This document shows, piece by piece, positions 31,569 to 44,355 of a stretch of DNA of 64,000 bases (positions are counted from its first letter, which is position 1; each line of letters begins with the position of its first letter). Origin of the DNA: Bolinopsis microptera. Lineage: Eukaryota > Ctenophora > Tentaculata > Lobata > Bolinopsidae. The notes under the pieces are model-generated. The model made no database searches, was not told where the DNA came from, and was given only the letters and a program-made list of their open reading frames with translations. Position numbers and translations under genes: made by a program. The stretch is from the NCBI RefSeq assembly GCF_026151205.1, contig NC_087072.1, forward strand, positions 18,274,103-18,338,102, given 5' to 3'.

Positions 31569-34500
31569 TCACTTGCACCCGCACTCCGTCACTTCCATGT
31601 TGGGAAGTATCTCGAACTTGTGAGTGTCATTCTCCTTGTCATAGTAGATGATCCTGAGGGAGTCCACACTGACTGGAGAGCAGCAGTTCCTGGCCTTGAC
31701 GTTCTCCGACAGGGACATGACGTGAGAGTGGTAGAACTGTTCCAACCACATCTCGTTACAAACTCCCAGACAGAGCCCTGCGTTGTAAGCCTGGGGTTCC
31801 AAGATGATGTGATCTAGACCCACCTCCTTGAAGGTTATCCAGTGGTCCTTCTTGCAGCACTGGCGTGGGAAGTTGGTGCAGGTTTGGGGTGAGGTGTTAC
31901 TGCGGGAACCACCGTACCTCTTGTTCCTCTTGTTGTCCACTGCAGCGATCTCCACCGTGATGTACGGTTTAGAACCAAACATCTCCAGTGTATTGTTCTC
32001 CGAGAAACACCGTCCAACACAAAACAGGATCCCGTGATTCGTACTGGCGTCCAGGGTCCATCTCCTCCAATGTTTTGTAACGTCAATGATCCGGTCACCG
32101 AAGTCACCGAAGTCACCGAACAGCCTTTCCAAACCCTCCCGTCTGGGTTTAGTCTCGGAGTAAACGGAGGGATTGTTGACGATGTAGACCCGGAGGGAAG
32201 GCACAGTGAGCTCGGCAGGGAGGTGTATTTCTGCTCTATCTACCATTACTCCTCCTGTCTGTACTGACCAAGTGTAGAGTAACGTGTTGCTTCCTAGCTC
32301 CTTCACTGAAATGTTGCACCTGTTTTAGTCTTCACCATTACAATGTGTTGTGAACAGTCGATAGTGTTTACTCGTAGAATAACGGAAAATAACCATAGAT
32401 TGTGGCAATTTTTGTTCTATTAACAGACGTAAGGTGAATTACCTGCTTCGGGGAACAGCAGGTTTTGTTTAGTTTTAGGAGGACGACTTCTCGCATCGTC
32501 TCTCTGTCTACCCCGGTCCTCATTTATCATCTCCTGAATTGAGATTTTAGTCGACAACTATTTGAAACTATTTTACCATCCTTTTGCATAAGGGGCCATC
32601 TACTTAGGACGTCCGCCAAAATTGCAGATTTTCAGATTACCCCCCTCCCCCTGTCCGGGTGTGTCCGAATTTTCAAAACCACCCCTCCCTTGGACGTCCG
32701 GATTTCCAGCTAATTTTAAGAGTACGAATAAAACTAGGCTCTCATGAGCTGCTCTGGGAATCGACTTCTCATTCAAAATACAGGGATCTAAACTTACAAA
32801 GTAATTAGTGTCCAAGAGTTGAAATAAATGGGACTTTTTCGTAAATTCTGCCAAAATTTCCGGACGTCCGGATTTTCAGAAACCCCCCCCCCCCTCCCCT
32901 TGTCCGGATTTGTCCGAAATTCCAAAACCACCCCCTCCCTATTTGCCGGACGTCCTAATTAGATGGCTCCTTATCAAACTTTCTAAATACCTTACTCGGG
33001 AATATTATGACTGGGATAAAGTGGTAGGTTTTGGAAAATTCCGCCATATTTTTCCCGGTCATTAATTTTCCCAGTCATAAATTAACCCGCTATAATGTTC
33101 CCGAATAAGGTAAACTAATAGTAATACATTTTGATGCTTGGTGGGTTTTGGAAAATTCCGCCATATTTTTCCCGGTCATTAATTTTCCCAGTCATAAATT
33201 AACCCGCTATAATTTTCCCGAGTAAGGTAGATGTTTTTCCTGATTTTGCACAATTCTTCTTAAATAATTAGCTAGTTTTCATTCCATAGAGTCGCCCTAA
33301 CACCAAGAGTTCGTGTAACCATCTTGTTTAAAGACTTCAAGGTTTGGGGTGTCTTAAGCTCATGTTTGTGTTTTGATCGAACTATAGAAATCAATACAGA
33401 TGGCTGTAATGGAGCTCTCATGCGAATTTTTAATTTTTTTTATAAAGAGAGGCTGGGCCTGGGTGGCCCACGAGAGGATAGCATGTGGATGCTTTGCCTA
33501 CCTCTGGGGTATGGCAGTCCTATGGGAGGATGCAGGGGGAATCAGAATGTGTAATGTAAGATGATGGTAAGTGTTGTAAGATGTGTCGTGTATGAACGCA
33601 ACTTGGTGCGGAAGCCGGAAGAGAAAGGTGAACTAAGACGATGTGTGAGTAGTCACACCAGTCTGGTCCAGCTCCTCTGGCACAATTAAGCGTTTGGTGC
33701 GGTTTGCGAAGTTGACAATAGTGGAGATGTGTTGGTTGTCGAATATTTATTGACGAGAGGTAATAGTCCTGGAAATATTGACCTCTTATTTGGCAATAGC
33801 CGGACACTGTCCTAGAAAGTGTGAGACAGTTTCCTCTCCGTCGCCGCTCATTAGTACTGGTGCTTGATTCGCAAATGGTATGAGGTGTTTGTTTAAGCCA
33901 CAATATCCCGTGATGAGGTGCACTGCAGTTCTGTAATTTTGTCTGTAGTTGCTGAGTGTAGTGTTAAGATTTTTGATGATGTTGATGTGTTTGTGACCAA
34001 GTGTCAGTTTGGTGTGTCTGGGTCCATCAGTTAACCAGATTTCCTGATTTAGTCTGGTGACTTTGTCGTCGATCAGGCGTTTGATGTAAGATTGTGGAAT
34101 AGGGAACTTCAAAATGGATTCACTGGTTGTGCCAATCTTGGCCAGCTCATCTGCTTTTTCATTACCCCACAATCCGATGTGTGCAACTATCCATCGGATC
34201 TCGGAGTGTTGGTGGATCCGAGTGCATTGAGGGTGTCATAACAGTCTCTAGTAGTTCTACTCCTCGTTCAGAGCGAGGATATAGCATGTATAATGTATAG
34301 AGGAGAGACTGTCAGACCATATGATGATGTGTTTGTTGGTATAAGTTGAGAGATATTTGCAAGCTTCGATGATGGCGGTGGGCTCTGTTTGATAAACAGT
34401 GCAATAATCAGGAAGCTTGAATGATCTTTCCTCTAGGGTAGTGTTGTTATTGTCGGTGGTGATGATATAGCCAGCCCCGCTACATAAGTCTGTGCGTGAC

Positions 34501-37500
34501 CCGTCTGTGTAGCAGGTGATCGTCTCACTGGAGATGTTGCCGATGGTGTTTTAAAGTGAATCCCTATATTCAATGTTGTCAGCTCCAGGAGTGTTGACTG
34601 TGAAATGCCGTTCAAGCATCATGGTTGGTATTGATAGGTCTCTCTCTGCTTTGGATGGTATGTTGAGATCTACCATGAATTGTTTGTTGATGGTGGTGTG
34701 AGTTTTGATGTTACCTTTTCTGAAGGCGATAGTTTCTAGGGTTAGGCTACCGTAGGCTTGAAGCCTGGCAGTGCCCTTTGCTGCTTCGCCTCTCAGGGAA
34801 AGTATGATATCTGAAGTGTTAGTGAGGTGGTTCAATGCGATGAGGGGAGTACTTGGCATGGCACCAGACATCATTCTCAATGCCAATGCCTGAACTCGTT
34901 TCAACTTCCTCGCATTGGTGTCTATTTGGGTTGCCCTGATCCATATACTACAGCAGTATGATAGAATAGGTCTGATGACAGCGGTATACATCCATTAGCA
35001 TGTTTTGGGGCTCATACCCCATGACCCATGTGGGGCCGAGTGCCGACAGCTCTTCTACATTGTATAAGGGATGCCGTAGCTTTTTTGATGATATTGGTGA
35101 TATGTTCGTTGAAGTTGAGCTTGCTGTCAAGGGTCACTCCTAGGAATTTGGCAGATTTGGATAGATCTATAGTGGTGTTACCCACCACCACAGGTCTTAG
35201 TGTCCATTTCTTATTCCAGGTAAACATGATCTGACTATTTGTGTTTTGAGTGCGCTAATGGATAGATCTTTGGTTTGGCACCATTTCTCTATCGTGTTGA
35301 TGGTTTTGCGTGTTCTGTCGCAGATGATATCCAAATCATTCCCCTCCGCTAGAAAAACCAGATTATCCGCAAAAGCTTGCAGATAATCCGGTATGTCTTT
35401 AGCAGTGTAGGCCAGGAGATCATCGACTACCAGGTTCCAGAGGAAAGGGGAAAGAATGCCTCCTTGGGGGCACCATCTCCGGATCCGAACCCTTCTCGAC
35501 TTATCCTTATGATTTAATGTGATGAATCTGTTAGTTACCATGTTGATTATCCATTGTGCTGTGGCCAAATCCACTTTCGTGGTCTTGATAGCGTCAGAAA
35601 TAGCCTTGAAAGAGACATTATCGAAGGCTCCCTCTATATCTAGAAAGACTCATAAGACGTATCCTTTCTTAGCTATCCTGCGCTTGATGGTGTGAGTTAC
35701 TTTATGAGCTCTCATGCGATTGTTAGTTGGATAAAAATTACATCATCTCACCAAATGCTATATCAATACACATTAAATGACTGACACCAACTAACCAACT
35801 TGAATCATTAAAGTTTTGGCATAGCAGTCTCCCACACCTGACAAAATATCAACCATCATTAAATGCAATTATGTAGTCCATGGAAATCAATCAGTCGAGC
35901 AAGTTAATACTGGGTATAATTTAAAAGATATATTGAAGGCACAGCTCAAGGAGAGCTCTTTGGGGAAAAAATTGCATGACATTTCACAGCATTTCTTTTG
36001 ATGCATTACCGCATTACGTGATAGTTTTGAATCTGTAATAGGCAAGAACTTTTTATAACTGTGTAAATACTGCCTCTGTAACTGTCAGCTCAGTAATGAG
36101 TTGGCTTGATTCGCCCGCCTTCGAAAGCAAATTGATCGGAGATTTTCACGTTTCATTATTATAACTAGAAGCGTGCTACCATTATGTAATCCATGGAAAT
36201 CAAACAGTCGAGCAAGTTAATACTGGGTATCATCTTGAAGATATATTGAAGCTTTGAAGGCACAGCTCAAGGAAAGCTCTTTGACAAAAAATTGCATAAC
36301 ATTCCATAGCACATTTTGATCATGAAATGTAATAAGTTCAGAAAAATACACAAACCTGGTAAATTGCTGCTATCTGTCTACGAACATCTTCCGGAATGTC
36401 ATTTCTCGTATTGTTAGGCAAACTTCTGATGTTTAGCTTTGTTAACAGCTGGATCTAGACAATGGTTTCATTTAACATGGGAAACATCAAGACAGCATGA
36501 TTTTTTGGTATTAAAAGCGTGGTTTCAGTATATATTCATTCACAAATTATTCATTTGTCACTTTTCATGCAGTCATTATGTTTCGAGGTCTGCATGTAAG
36601 CCTAAGTGAGGCTCCATGGAAACTGAACAGTTTATAATAGTGAATGGTTTAATTTAGTTGTTAGCGGATGATGATAATTGATAATTTGATTTTACGGAAT
36701 AGCTAAAAAATCTCCAATTCCTCAACCTTTTTCATGGTATTAATCATAAATCGTTTCAATTCCAGAATCTTCTCGTCCACATTTCCCTCACAGGAAAAAA
36801 ATGTAACTTATATACTCTAATCTGGAGAATGACAAATGGTTTAATTATTTTCGTTATCTTGCCAGAAAGTTGTGGAAAAAAATGCGACATTTTTAGCATT
36901 GTGTCATTTTATGATGATTAAAAATTTAGGAAATTCATAAAAAATCGGTGAATTTTAGACTGCTCAATTTGACCTTAATTATCATTACTAATAATATTAC
37001 TAATATGCAGTATTTTCTATTGTTGCCTTATATCACCTCTCGGGTAAACCGTTACATTTGGAGGACATCAGGTACATTTCTCCACGTGATGGTACGTGAA
37101 TCCCGCTTAGAAAAGTCAGGCGTTAGCTCTTCATACCGGGGTCAGGCTGTTCATACCGGGACCCAAATGGGTGAAAGAGATCCGTCCTAGTGGATCAGTC
37201 AACACGCCCGTCTGTAAAATGGCGGGTGCTCCGGAAACTTAAAACCGACCTAAACCGCAAGTTGGGAAGTTGGTTTAACTGTGGTTTGGAGGGGAGACTA
37301 ATGCTTTATTCTAGAATTATTGTATGGCTTGATAATGGTACGTTTATCCAGGAATAATTTTCAGTCTCACTTAATAGAACATGTCAAAGTTTGGTGTCAA
37401 AGCTTAGAATTGTACTTGTAAAATGTCAAACCCCTAGAAGTTATCCCAGATTGATTCCTTTTGGTAAGATTTCAGATTTTCCATTGATACTGTCACTTTC

Positions 37501-38101
37501 AGTTTAGCTTCTTTAGGAAACACAGGCCCGCTGGCACCTCTTTCCAGTATGTACTTAACATAATATTATAAAATTTTGCGAATGGCCTGTAATTTTATCA
37601 ATTTTCAAATCATAATATTAGTAGGCACAGGACCACATACTACGTAAGACGTTTAGGCCATTTTAGACCCACCCCTGGCCCTCCACTTAACTTGCTATCG
37701 TGTTGAAATTACAAGCTTTTTAAAACCTCCTCCACTAAACCGCCTTAAGTAGTATGTGAACGATCTCTTATTGGAACATAAATACATTAAAAAATGCATC
37801 GCTTACTTGAAAATGCTGTTATGTGTGTGATCGGATATTTATATCCTATGAAAATATTCAAACAACCGTAAAATAACTTTGAGCAAAGCGAGTGGGCTAC
37901 AGAAATATTTGAAAAAAGTCCTCGTCTAAAAAGCACGAAGATTCCTAATAGTAATGAAGTTCATACCTTAACAGCCTGGCGTTTTCTCTCAATGATCTCC
38001 TCGAAAGAGCAGCTCTCCTCAGCGGGGGTTTCCTCAGTGACGGTGTTGATCTGGGCGGTGGTTATCTGGCAGAGCAAGCTACATACCAGCAGGAAGAACA
38101 T
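31569..38101 (-). CDS. TGF-beta/activin-type secreted ligand precursor
   Basis: Four exons on the minus strand: 38101-37967, 36448-36356, 32533-32443 and 32305-31569. Borders are GT-AG with matching phases, and the sum is exactly 352 codons (351 residues plus stop). Residues 1-17 are a signal peptide (MFFLLVCSLLCQITTAQ). The prodomain starts with the family pattern CSFEEIIERKRQAVK and LLTKLNIRSLP. A furin site RNKR precedes a mature domain of about 110 residues. The mature domain has nine cysteines in the TGF-beta/activin arrangement (C-x6-CC, CLGVC, CC, CGC at the end), including the CC-KK-x-ITF and EP-x-Y-x-A-x-LCLG features. Nine rather than seven cysteines separate it from BMPs. It should signal through type I/II serine kinase receptors to Smad2/3; the exact subfamily (TGF-beta, activin or myostatin) is open. 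Intron 2 (3.8 kb) holds MITEs and a LINE. Confidence 0.93.
32591..32972. mobile_element. MITE with AGGGGCCATCTA ends, copy 1
   Basis: About 380 bp bounded by AGGGGCCATCTACTTAGGAC at the left and its near-complement at the right. The interior repeats GGACGTCCGGATTTTCAG-type and CCCCTCCCC segments. It lies in intron 2 of the TGF-beta gene. A longer copy is at 45839-46449. Confidence 0.82.
32990..33228. mobile_element. Two short CCTTACTCGGGA MITE copies in tandem
   Basis: The first copy (32990-33110) is complete, with CCTTACTCGGGAATATTATG at one end, TTCCCGAATAAGG at the other and TA flanks. The second (about 33139-33228) repeats the right-hand portion and ends in TTTCCCGAGTAAGG. Both share the CCGCCATATTTTTCCCGGTC core with the larger element in DDX1 intron 6. 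Confidence 0.82.
33530..35720 (-). mobile_element. Decayed LINE with reverse transcriptase and RNase H
   Basis: Minus-strand pieces read in order. The reverse transcriptase runs from about 35700 to 35200 (CPQGGILSPFLWNLVVDDLL, then LQAFADNLVFLAEGND). The thumb-like region follows at 35227-34551 (KFLGVTLDSKLNFNEHI, IRPILSYCCSIW). An RNase H domain lies at about 34530-34140 (TCYTDGSRTDLCSGAGY, IIIWSDSLSSI, GNEKADELAK), with a C-terminal tail (HFLGQCPA) to about 33786. The reverse transcriptase plus RNase H order fits the I/Jockey-like group of LINEs. Several frameshifts and stops break it and the N-terminal endonuclease is absent. The catalytic FADD box reads FADN. It lies in intron 2 of the TGF-beta gene, on the same strand. 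Confidence 0.88.
35866..36325. repeat. Pair of ~140-bp direct repeats
   Basis: The segment at 35868-36000 recurs at 36181-36320 in the same orientation (both carry CAGTCGAGCAAGTTAATACT and GGCACAGCTCAAGG), about 313 bp apart and diverged by substitutions and small indels. The right copy ends close to exon 2 of the TGF-beta gene. No coding content was seen. Confidence 0.8.
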
Positions 38102-41100
38102 GTTGTAGGGTGCTATCTGGTTGTTCTGACCTCTTCTATAAGTAACATCTTTCTATTTCTCCTGGTACGGGGTGACATTATTAGCTCATTTGTTTGACGT
38201 AGCGATAGTGTTGAGCTGTGTTTGGTTTCTCAATCTTAAAGCTTTAATGGGAAGACAGTTCAGAGTGGGGGGGGGGGGGGGGGGGGAGGTTACGAATCAG
38301 TTGGTGAGCAACAATGATGTAATGTCGTATATTAGGAATTGTAACTACGCAGATTTTTTGAAAGCTGCAACGAAAGGGAAGTCAATGAAAATATGAATAA
38401 CATAGTTATTTTTATCCGTAAATTACAAGTGTCACGATTATGGAAATGTTTATATTAAGTGATACAGACTGTCTGAAGTAGTGTGGAATGAATGTGAAAG
38501 TTACAATTTTCTATCGGGAAACTGAGCCAACATTCGGGAGCAGGACTGTGCTCCGGTCGTCCCACTAACAGTTTATGATAATTATTGTCATACACCAGCT
38601 TGTCTAGCTTAAAGAATACCCATTTTTTGTTGAGGTTCGTTATGAAGTACTTCATTGATCGATTGTGGAGATCTTCTAAACTGTGTGTTTACCGTGGAAA
38701 TTTGACAATTTTCACTTCGGAGTATTTCCAGATTTTACATTTATCTTACAGAGTACTGGAAATTGGATCGAGATAATCAATCAGGTGTAACCATAATGTA
38801 GGAAGTTAGAGGATTGATGATTATAATATGATCAGTGCGATTTCGTTATATCAGCAGGAATCTGTGAACATTTTAATCTGATTAATCGATATTTATCTTA
38901 CCCAATAAAATTGAAAATGTTAGACATACGTAATTAACAGTAGTAATCTTATTGTACAGATACTTCGTTAAAAGTACATATAACATCAGTTATAAGCAAA
39001 ACGTCCAAGCTGGGCTTTTGATCGAATCCACTAGAAATCTTGTGAACGAGTTCTGTAATTTCAGAATATAATTTGGAATTTGGACAAGCTTTACTTGCTA
39101 TTAAACTCCTTTGATTTTTTCAATTAACTGCGAATAATAGTTCGCTATTTTTGAATTTTATTGGCATATGGTGGAGCACGTTGCTCAAGGGAAATTAGAA
39201 GGTTCGGGAATTGCAGCTTTCAAGCTGTGATAAATTCGAATTTTACAGTATTTCGTAAGATTTAATATAAGATGTGATATCGAAGAAATGTTTTAATAAA
39301 AAGTCAATAAGAATAGCTTGATTTTGCTTTATAAGTGCGTTTTAAGTACCACTGGATCACACTTTCTAAACCGTTCATAGATTTTCAACGAATCAGAAAT
39401 TAAAGACGTCAAAAGAGTTGGCGAATCACAGTCTGTTTTCGACTTGCACACTGTACAGCTAGTTTATTGTTAAAGGACAAATTCAATAAATAGTTTCTCT
39501 ATGATTATAATTCTATACTTTCACGAAATGGGATAATCCAATATCAGGAGACTTGCAGTCACTCCTAATATTAAGATAAAATTCATAGAAAAATCACGAT
39601 GTTACCAACAAATGTAGAAAATTATGAAGCTCTCTGTTAATCAAACATTGCTAGATTTACGGAGAGCTTCATAATTTCCTGTATTATAATTTTCACGGTT
39701 ATTTTAGGAGGCTTTCCGGTTAAAAATTCAGAAACATGATCCTTCATTCGAGATATAATGCGATTGTTTCAATCTGAAAACGGGTAAATGGATTGAAAGT
39801 GATATTATAAGATAAGACATGATATCGAATCCAGCTAAAAAATATACAAGCAAAACATGGGCAAGCACGGTTGATGCATATCACAATGGTAAGCATTGCT
39901 AACTCACGCGAGAAAGTTTTAAAAGTACTTATACAATGCCTTAAAGAAAACTACTGTTGTAATATTTAGTAATGTTCTGAATATCGCTAGGATAATATAT
40001 TGTATTTATGCGGGAGATTATTACTCCTCATTAAAAGTAGGAGTGAAGGATCAGAGCTGGAGACGCATCAGGCTAATCCCGGTCACGTTACCAGCTCGAC
40101 GTCCTCTAAGGTTTCCGTCTCCCGGTCACGGGTAATATCTCCCCTCATTAGATCCACGCGTCACGTGACCGATGAGTTAGCCACGTGACCGATTAGGGAG
40201 GGTCGGTAGACGGGACTCGAGCTCTGAGCTCAGGTCTGTTTGTCTGGCAGTCTGCAGGAGGCAGCCCTCCTTTTAGCTGGCCCTCCCTGCTATATGATAT
40301 CACAGCTAGCTCTCTACCGTCACTCCTCCATCAGGTCATTTATCAATCTCTATCCCCCATTGTCGATGTAGCTATTCAAATATTTGATTACACTGAAAGT
40401 AAAGAACGCCGCATATAATTTGGGAGTATTATGAAATAGGTTGATGTCATTGGGGTCAATCCTTCTCTCCCGGGATAACAGATCGATTAGTCAAACGTGT
40501 GTGTGTGAGCTCTATGCTCCTCTACCTTCAGCTCTCATACTGATAAAATTTATTTTTAGAAGTTGAATCACGACTCTACTTAGGGTACTTTCAATTAATT
40601 AATTTTATTTTATCAATAATATCATCATTCAAATGTCGTCATTCACTCGACCATTTTGTAAATCTGGATTGAAAATTTTCCTGTTATAAATTCATCATAC
40701 TAAATTAAAGCAGCATATTATATGCTGACAACACGCGGGCAGCATCACTAGCAAGCCCTACAAACACCACACGTTTCCTTGGTTTACGTGTATGCGATTG
40801 AATGTTTGGTTGAAAAAAAGAGCAATACCATTATATTCGGTCCAAACACGTTGTGGATTTTCTCCCCCGCTACAACAGTCACTGAGAAGAGAAAGTAAAC
40901 CCATACACGCGTGACAAAGTTACAAGAGAATCTGTATTGACCAAATGTGGTATTTTTCAGTTGAACTTTCAACCTTTCAATCGACCGAGGAAGTCAGAAA
41001 CACGTGTGAAGATTAGTAGATTACGTCTTCAAGTATTTACCAGGAGCCACCATTATAATGAGATTTTATAAATTCAGACGAAGAATTCATCGATTAACAT

Positions 41101-42120
41101 AAACTGTCGCGACTGAATAATTAGATACTTTGTCTGGACACTGAGAGTGGGATAAAACTAAAACATTGTTACACAACTTTCATAAAATTGAATAAATATT
41201 TCAATAATTGTAATAGCTTTGTGACTATAGAGTGCACGTTCGGAGTCACAAATTGTATTCATCTATGGAAATTGTGCTCTACTCTGTAATTCTACCAGTA
41301 AATACCAAACTTAACAAAGCTAGCAATAAGCACCAACTTTAATGATTCCTATTAGTATTACAGTAATGTACAATAACTGGTGTGGTCACCAGATTCCCCC
41401 TGCCCGTGGGTCCCCTGAGACAAACACCTGTTACTACGCCTCTTTCACACATTAAGCTAGATTTTAGACATTTAACACCGGTTCCCGGTCCCCTCTCTCC
41501 ATGTCTACCACTAAGGTAGGTATAGATACGGTAGGAAATGATTTTCATTTTAAAAACATACCCCACACCAACCAAACACCGTCCACAGTTGGTGTAGCGA
41601 TTGCAACTAAAGCATTATCAATGCCTGCCATATTTATTCTTACTAGGTGTAGAAGCGGTACGTTAAATGATGGCAGGTATAGAGATCGAAATTATCTGAA
41701 AAAGAGCTCAGTTGGTATCCGTATAGGGATGGTAGGCATGGAGAATGATTTTAAACAAATACAATCTCTATGAAATACCCAGTTTGAAGACTATTGCAAC
41801 GGTCTAGTTTGTATTCATTAGATTCTGCGATTCTTCAGAAGGAACTGTTAACTCTCACCACGACATTTCTGAGCAGATCTTGAGAAAATAACCAAGTCTA
41901 GTCTAAGTTGAGTTCCTACTTTTTCACTACGAAACAGGTCAAGTCATCAAACCTCGAAATTCACTCAGAATATCCAACTCCGTTTCTATATCTGTCACTC
42001 TGTGGGTTGTGCATTAATTTTTTCGTTTTAATAAGGAACGACCTCTCATAATCAAACTTTGTAATTTAATTTATAATATTTGCAACTTTTCATGATTATT
42101 GTTATAATGATAAAACAGGA
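38102..42120. other. Long non-coding stretch upstream of the TGF-beta gene
   Basis: About 4 kb without a recognisable gene. It should contain the promoter of the minus-strand TGF-beta gene near 38102-38300, where a 20-base G run lies at 38267-38286. A more GC-rich island with E-boxes is at 40060-40320. The rest is AT-rich and I see nothing in it. Confidence 0.5.
40160..40196. promoter_or_regulatory. Paired E-boxes spaced 20 bp
   Basis: CACGTG occurs at 40162-40167 and 40182-40187, each within CCGAT-flanked CACGTGACCGAT, that is two near-identical 12-bp sites exactly 20 bp apart. The first is the full palindrome GTCACGTGAC. Such sites bind bHLH-zip factors of the USF/MITF/TFE type. The target gene is unclear; the nearest known start is the TGF-beta gene 2 kb away. 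Confidence 0.5.
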
Positions 42121-42122
42121 TC

Positions 42123-42640
42123 CTACCGACAAAAATGATTCATAAAAATACCTTGCATGAAGCTATATCTTTCGTTTAATTCATGCAAGTTATCTATGTG
42201 CAAATTTGTACTACTTAAATCACTTCTTAAAACAGATAACAAGTTCATTCTAAGTCTCTCCAATCTTCCAATAAATAAATTATCTGATTCAATAGCAAAA
42301 GAGAGAGCCGGTTGGGCTGGGGTGTTCTCCATACTCCTGAGAATGTGTCCAAACATCTTCCACCGCTGGTGTTCGATACGCTTGGATAACTTTTCAACTT
42401 TGCACCTTTCATACAATGCTTTGTTGCTTATCATACCTTTAGGCCATTTGATGTTTAAAATATACCTCCGGTGTCTACGATGAAGTGTGTCTATTTTCTC
42501 CATGGTTGCTTTCTAAGGACTCCAACTGTTTGAGTTATAAATCAATACAGATACAACTTGAGCATCATAATATAACCTCAACTTTCTCTCAAGGGAAATT
42601 TTCTTACCGGACAACCATACTTTTTCAAACTACTTAAAAG
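42123..42640 (-). mobile_element. LINE C-terminal fragment
   Basis: Minus-strand reading gives LERKLRLYYDAQVVSVLIYN at about 42600-42540 and then, in another frame, IDTLHRRHRRYILNIKWPKG followed by RIEHQRWKMFGHILRSMENT. This is the conserved tail found downstream of reverse transcriptase in RTE/CR1-like LINEs. One frame break separates the two parts. No catalytic domain remains. Confidence 0.8.
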
Positions 42641-42743
42641 CAATCTCAGCTAGGATTCTCCATCTTTCAATCTTCTTTTCATGAGGTTTTTAAAATTAAT
42701 ACGCAGATTCTAATCATAAAGTAAGATCAACGTGTTTGATATA

Positions 42744-43170
42744 CCTTATCGGACCTTATTTGGACGGACATTACTTGAACGCTGGAAGCCCTAGCGTTCA
42801 TCTTAATGTCCGTTCAAATAAAGTCCGTCCAATTAATGTCTGTCCAAGTTAAGGTCCGTTGAAATTTTTTCAAAAATTTTTCCATTTCGAACTTTTTGTC
42901 CAGAATATGACAATTTTTTAATTTCAGTCAACTTCAATAGCTATCATTAAACTAAACTATATCGTTGAATCAATAAAAACCAAGTAATATTGAATATTAT
43001 ATTTTTAACAATGCATTTAAAAATCATTTGCTAAAATTAAAAAACGTCAAAAAAAGGATGAAAAAAAATCGGATTTTTGATGGTTTTGATTGCCTTCTAG
43101 CGTTCATATTAATGTCCGTTCATAATTATGTCCGTTCAAGTAATGTCCGTCCAAATAAGGTCCGATAAGG
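42744..43170. mobile_element. TA-flanked MITE with CCTTATCGGACC ends
   Basis: A 427-bp element with inverted ends of about 37 bp (starting CCTTATCGGACCTTATTTGG) and TA on both sides. AATGTCCGTTCAA-type 12-13-bp motifs recur near both ends. Its ends share CCTTA with the CCTTACTCGGGA family in this window, so the two may use related transposases. Confidence 0.88.
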
Positions 43171-43720
43171 TAGTTTCAAGTTCAATAGGAAACAATTCTC
43201 TTACCAATTCTCTTAATTTTAGAGAAACAGAGAAATACACAAAGCACAAAGATATGGAAGCATACGCTACATCACTGATCGAGCAGTGGTAGGGCAAACC
43301 CGAATAAATACATTGGTATACATTGAAAACATACATAAAATGGGGGGGGCGGGGGGGGGGGGGGGGCAGCCCCATTAAATGTTATCCCGACCATAGAAAT
43401 TGTACCTTACTTACCATTTTCACCAAAAATTACCAGTTTCGATGTACATATCATTAAATGTCATCCCGACCCTAAAAATGCCCGAATGATGATAAAATTT
43501 ACTGGGGCTGCAGTACCCCTCTCCCCCCTCTCCAAATACACACTGAGAAATAAGTTTGCTGAACTATTGTTTATACCGGATCAACTGTAGCTACTATGAT
43601 TATGATGTTCCTCCACAAATATAAATACAGGAACTATAATTTTCTGGAACTCACATCAGATGGCTAACATGGCTGCTGTCAGTCACAGCCCACTAGTTTA
43701 CTTTCAGACCGTTGACCTTA

Positions 43721-44316
<596 letters not shown>

Positions 44317-44355
44317 TCTGGGAGAACTTTCGATTCGATGTTACGAATGATAGTC

